Part shown: in pieces, positions 59,659 to 64,000 of the stretch
Numbering within the stretch: the stretch's first letter is position 1
How the letters are laid out: each line of letters opens with the position of its first letter
Origin: Hevea brasiliensis
Taxonomy: Eukaryota > Streptophyta > Magnoliopsida > Malpighiales > Euphorbiaceae
NCBI RefSeq assembly: GCF_030052815.1
Contig: NC_079502.1
Location: 31,488,050-31,552,049, forward strand
Length of the DNA stretch: 64,000 nucleotides
Reading direction: 5' to 3'
Position numbers and translations under genes: made by a program
The notes under the pieces: model-generated
The model's input: the letters and a program-made list of their open reading frames with translations, nothing else
Databases searched by the model: none
Told to the model about the DNA's origin: nothing

Positions 59659-61690
59659 TGTGACACCCCCTACCCGTCTACTGTATAGCTGAGCAAGCTA
59701 TGCCACACAGTGTACCGAAATACCATATTTTATCTTAATTATTTTTATCATTTCTTAATTTATTTATTCATGGTTAAGAAGTGCAATTTGTGAAATTTGA
59801 CTCATTTAAGTCATTTATTGAAATTATAAATTCATTTGAGGTTCTGAAAATATTATAAAAAATTCGGCAGAGTACCGACTAAAAATAGAGAAAATAGTTC
59901 TTCGGAACCTGTGGAAAATACTCCCAAATATTCATGCATATTCTCAAACTCCAATAACCATCAACATGGTCTCAACATTCACAACCATCTCAAGTTTTCA
60001 ACATAAGTCCACAATTTCATTCAGATCAAAATCAAATTTAATTTCATGAAGATATTCTCAAAATATATTAATTAACGAAATTTTACAAAATATGTGCATC
60101 CATATATGATTACATAAATTTACTATTTACATGAGTTCATAATTTAAAAATCACAAACTAGTACCTATTACAAAATGCAAGTACAAAATTTCAAAAGGAA
60201 CCTAAAGGTCCTACCACTGATGCACTGCAGATGAAAGGTGACACGAACACTATGCAGAACTGTGAATGGCCTCACCCAGTCTATGGTCTACTGGGCTTTC
60301 TGTCAGTCTCTCCAGAACCTACACGCGATAAAAAGCAACGCGTTAAGCAATAATGCTTAGTGGTGCCAATAATAAAATAAAAGGAACTAAAAGAAAATAA
60401 ATATGTAGTGTATATATTGATGTCTCATGCAGATAAATTTTCGGTAATTATTTGTAGTCTATTTATTTGGCACTTGTTATATCAATGATTTCATTAAATT
60501 TATCAACTTCCATTTTTGATTGCCTAAGTAACCTATACTGGATGACTAAACTAGATAAATGGGTGAACTGGCACTGGGTATCAAGTACCTCGGGCTGTCA
60601 CACCATCGGTCACATAGTGTCTTCCGATGTGCAACGGAACAGCTGATAAGTTATGATAAACATTAGGCACAAGGCCAAGTATCATCATAATATCAGAATG
60701 GCTAAAAGCCATAAAATCACAGAATGGCATAATGCCATATGCAGTACTGCTAACTAAACCCTATTGGCATGCCAACCTATCCAAACCAATCTTACTAGGT
60801 GTACTAGAGCACATTACAAAGTTATTAATTGAATTTTCATGTTTTACATGTAAGATTACTATTTATTTTACTATTTAGATCAAATTATTGAATTTCCAAT
60901 GCATAATATTACATGAGTCCTAAACACATAAATTTACCACATTTTGGTTCCCAAAAGTGTTGGCATTAGTTGCCAATCTATACTTCTAGCCAATGGAGAA
61001 TAAATCAAAATTTTAATTTTTGAGTACTAGAGTTCACTGTTCCATTAGGCCATTCTACAGTGAGAATTTGGCCAAGTATTCTTAATCAAAGTTATTCTTT
61101 ACTGTGTCTAGTTACATTTCACTTTTTGAATCACTCCATTTGGATTTTTGTAGCTTAAGTTATGGCCTTTGCACCATAACTGGTCAGATTGCCTTTACCC
61201 AGAATTTTTGGGCAATTTTTGGTTCTGCCAGATTTGGTAGTTCAACTTTGGCTAGCAATTTCATTTGATTAAGTCCAGAATTTGAGTTTGTTTTCTACAT
61301 GAAAGTTGTTCTAATTTGCCTAAGCTTTCCATTGATATAAATTTTAGGTCAATTGGACCTTTCTACACTGAGTTATGACCAAATGAATTAACACTGTTCA
61401 TTTGGTCATTTTCCAGGGATAGCATATTGGTCACCCGAATTAGGTCAATTTTTAGGGCCACTTAGGTTGGTTTTCTGGCGAGGGTTCCTTCACCAAAGTT
61501 GTGGCATTATGTATTTAGTTTCACCTCCAATTGGCCTTACACCGATTGGAGCTACACAAGTTCAGTTAAGGCTCTCTAAACACACTAGACTCCAAAAGTC
61601 CAGAATGCAGCACATAAGGTAGCCTACCCTTTCCAAACTCCAATTTGCTCAAAACCCTAAGTTCTCAATTTCTCCCTCTTTTCTATTTCC
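59659..61690 (-). mobile_element. L2: truncated type-B LTR, minus strand
   Basis: Starts TGTGACACCCCCTACCCGTC on the plus strand, the inverse of the E4 LTR end. It follows the E4 LTR in inverse order: hairpin pair at 60319-60370, CCATCGGTCACATAGTGTC near 60604, U3 modules at about 61065, 61295 and 61495. Collinearity stops near 61690, so about the first 1.1 kb of the LTR (its 5' end) is missing. It lies inverted relative to E4, probably as an independent insertion into E4 gag. Confidence 0.8.
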
Positions 61691-61905
61691 CATTGCCCTT
61701 GTGGGGTTGGGTTTGCACTTGGGCTTGGGCTGATAGATTATCAGCCATTTGTTGAAAGAAAGTGGCCATTTGCCTGGGCCATTTGTACAGTAATTTGTAT
61801 AGGTGGGGCTGGTAAAGTAGAACTTCTGACTCTTTGATGGCCTGGGGCCTCACCTTGTACTTTCGTCGTCACAGACTATTCTATTATCTTATTCTTCTCT
61901 TCCAT
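61690..61905 (-). pseudogene. E5 gag, first codons, truncated
   Basis: On the minus strand the ATG at 61905-61903 begins MEEKNKIIE followed by TAG. The rest resembles the E2 and E3 gag starts in sequence and position: FFQQMADNLSAQAQVQTQP can be read near 61760-61695, matching the QQMAGN and AQTQ part of E2. It breaks at 61690 against L2. In-frame stops and a frameshift make it non-coding. Confidence 0.75.
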
Positions 61906-62074
61906 ATCTTTTCATAGGATTTTCTATTTCTTATACAACCAACACAAGAAGATTTCTCTCCATTAGATCATATTTATGATGTAATGTACTGTATGTATCA
62001 AACCATGACATTGAGCAGTTATACTATGAAGGAAAAATATTCAAATTATAGGTCAAAACAGAATTCAAAAACTT
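61906..62074 (-). other. E5 5' leader
   Basis: About 170 bp between the PBS and gag ATG. On the minus strand it includes TCATGGTTTGATACATACAG, matching the leader words ATTGATACATA in E2 and E3. Confidence 0.7.
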
Positions 62075-62086
62075 GCTCTGATACCA
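62075..62086 (-). promoter_or_regulatory. E5 primer-binding site, tRNA-iMet
   Basis: GCTCTGATACCA on the plus strand, so TGGTATCAGAGC on the minus strand, followed by the spacer CTAAACA and the LTR terminus. Confidence 0.95.
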
Positions 62087-62093
62087 CTAAACA

Positions 62094-64000
62094 TGTCACA
62101 CCCTACGCCTCCGTAAGATGTAACATGATCTCGTAGTACACCTAATAAATTACCGTACTTCGCTTACTAGTAACCCATTAAATACATTACAAGGGATTTT
62201 AAATAATTTCTTACCTTTTTTTAAAGTGGTGAGCACTTTTGACAGGTGTTAAAACTTTTTAATCAAAGTTAAATCACACATTAGGTCTGAAATAGCCATA
62301 AATTTTATAAAAATTTTGGCAGAGTATCGTCTATATTTTGAGCAAAACAGTTCTTCAAAAACCTGTAGAAAACACTTCCAATATATTTGTTTCAGTCCCA
62401 AACTCCAATATGGCTCAACACAAATCAATTTTCTCAATATAATTCAAACTCAATTCAACATCATTTTCAGTAGTTTGAAAAATATAATGCAAAATGACTA
62501 AGTATTTGAAAGCTAAGATAAGAAAATTATAGTACAACATTTTTATAGGCCAAAATAATTTACAACTTTATTTTACAACTACTCAAGACCAAGTACAATA
62601 TATACATATAGTTCACATACATTACAATAATATTTACTAGAAAGTGGTATACTCAATATACCCGGCAAAATCCCAAAGCGAAGTCACAAGCAGCCTACTC
62701 TGCTGCTTTATCTGTCTGTCTACCTGCGACAGCAATGAAAAAGCTATCGCTGAGTAAAATTTACTCAGTGGTGCACAATAACAATTTAAAATGCGGTATA
62801 TAAAACTTTTATTGACAATTTACAATTCAAATAATTCACAATTTCATGTCAAAATTTTCAAAGCTCATATAACACATTTTGATCAAACAATTGAATAACA
62901 CATTATTGCCAATCAATAACGCCAACTTAGGTCATGACACAAATTTTCTGAACATGTCGTGTTGTACACCACGACAAGACATACTCACCCCACTAATTGA
63001 AATCAATGAAGAAGGTGGCTAGCTAGCTAATGAGTACTCATCCATACTCACCTCAGACTGGCAAGTCAAAGAGGGAGGAATATAGTCATACTCACCCCAT
63101 AAATAGAGGAGGAACATAGTGATATTGCCATGCCAAGTGTGAATCAAAAACAATTTCAAATCACAATATTTAAATATTTCATACAAACCACAAATCGCAT
63201 TTTATCTCAAAATTTCCATTTACAAAGTAGGCAACACAATAATTTCCAAATAAAATTCTCAAAGCCAAAACAATAAAAAATTATTTATAACTCATTTTTC
63301 CAAATAAATTTTCTAGTAAAAGCAGTGAATATAATAAGTATTGTGCACAGACCTGATTTGAGTCGCCTTTAGGCCTTAACTCAATGTTTCTTATGCTTTT
63401 CAATTTCCTTTTCAACTGAAACACATAACTTAAAGTGTTTCAGTACTCAGTTAAATTGTTTCTAATAATAAAATCCAATATCTAAATTTTCTTGGTACTA
63501 TTCCCTTCAATTCATTTCATTAGTCAACCTATAATGTTGACCATTAATACAAACTAGGTGAATTAATTTTTATGTTCCCAATTTGTCACATTTTATAGTC
63601 TCTAAGTGTTGGTATATGTTACCAATTTCATTTTAAAGCTTATTGCATTTTATTGCCATTTTTCAGATTTTATGGCTAATGTTTACTGTCTATTGGATCA
63701 AGCTACAGTGTAAATTTAATAGATTTCTCTTCATTAAATTGTTTTTTATTGTGTCTTCTTTAATTTCCTTTTTGAATCACTCCATTTTGAGTTGTATAGC
63801 ACAAGTTATGATCAATTAACCATAACTAGGTCAAATCTAAATTTTAGTTCCTTTTTAGGCATTTTCGGTTTTGATTTTACTAATTTATTTGGACTGTTTG
63901 TAATCACATTGAGGTCTGGCATTCTTTATAAGTATTGTTGCCCTATGTCTTAGGGACAATAAAAAATTTTGCTTACCATTTTTCAAGTCTTATAGAATTC
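62094..64000 (-). mobile_element. E5 5' LTR, minus strand, runs off the window
   Basis: Starts TGTCACACCCTACGCCTCC on the plus strand, a type-A LTR end. Landmarks in order are GTACTTCGCTTACTAGTAACCC, GGCAGAGTATCGTC with CAGTTCTTCAAAAACC, the double hairpin (62721-62778), GAGTACTCATCC with TAGCTAGC near 63020, and a U3 module near 63730-63810. It is similar in order to the E2 LTR read in reverse. The end is beyond 64000. Confidence 0.85.

Overview
The window is repeat-dense plant DNA, most likely from a dicot with a large genome. I see no host gene, tRNA, rRNA or CRISPR array. Almost every base can be placed in LTR retrotransposons, most of them nested in one another. The plant origin rests on the element families: a Tat/Ogre-type Ty3 element primed by tRNA-Arg, and chromodomain (Tekay-like) Ty3 elements primed by initiator tRNA-Met. 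Euphorbiaceae is a guess from general resemblance only.

Region 1 (1-18558) is a giant Tat/Ogre-like element, E1, on the minus strand. The last 1056 bp of its 3' LTR lie at the left edge. Reading right to left it then has: a 5' LTR of about 6 kb (12590-18558), a tRNA-Arg PBS (12580-12589), an extra ORF resembling DUF7745 with a coiled-coil tail (about 11700-9880), gag (9457-7072), protease, a G-patch remnant, RT, RNase H, archaeal-type RNase H and integrase (7060-2584), a ten-copy 60-bp tandem array in the 3' UTR, and the PPT. All coding parts are frameshifted or stopped. The LTR also carries, in antisense, a decayed gene resembling PF04195 (putative gypsy type transposon) with its own TATA box and an apparent small intron.

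Region 2 (18559-64000) is a nest of related long-LTR elements and some copia-like LTRs. E1 interrupts a minus-strand LTR, L1 (18559-22111 + 25897-26155). L1 also holds solo LTR S1 (22112-25891). L1 sits in a copia-like LTR fragment, C0 (26156-27201, PBS 27203). Next comes the plus-strand chromovirus E3 (from 27343). Its 5' LTR is split by the complete chromovirus E2 (29294-40137, TSD ATGAC) and by solo LTR S2 (40935-44652, TSD GCATG). Its RT is split by copia-like solo LTR C1 (48045-50147, TSD GGTAG), and its RNase H is cut at 50487 by E4. The E4 5' LTR (50488-57380) is split by solo LTR S3 (52758-56451, TSD TTGTG). The start of E4 gag is interrupted by C2 (57547-59653, TSD GAAGA) and by an inverted, truncated E4-family LTR, L2 (59659 to about 61690). 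L2 is fused to the gag start, PBS and 5' LTR of another minus-strand element, E5 (61690-64000).

No element here looks able to move on its own. The two most interesting signals are (i) the antisense gene unit inside the E1 LTR and (ii) a tandem double hairpin about 580-700 nt from the 3' end of every chromovirus-type LTR. Its stems pair differently but consistently between subfamilies, as a selected RNA structure would. The U3 regions also carry about 200-bp modules, each centred on a different palindrome. All comparisons were done by eye; no alignment, folding or database search was run.
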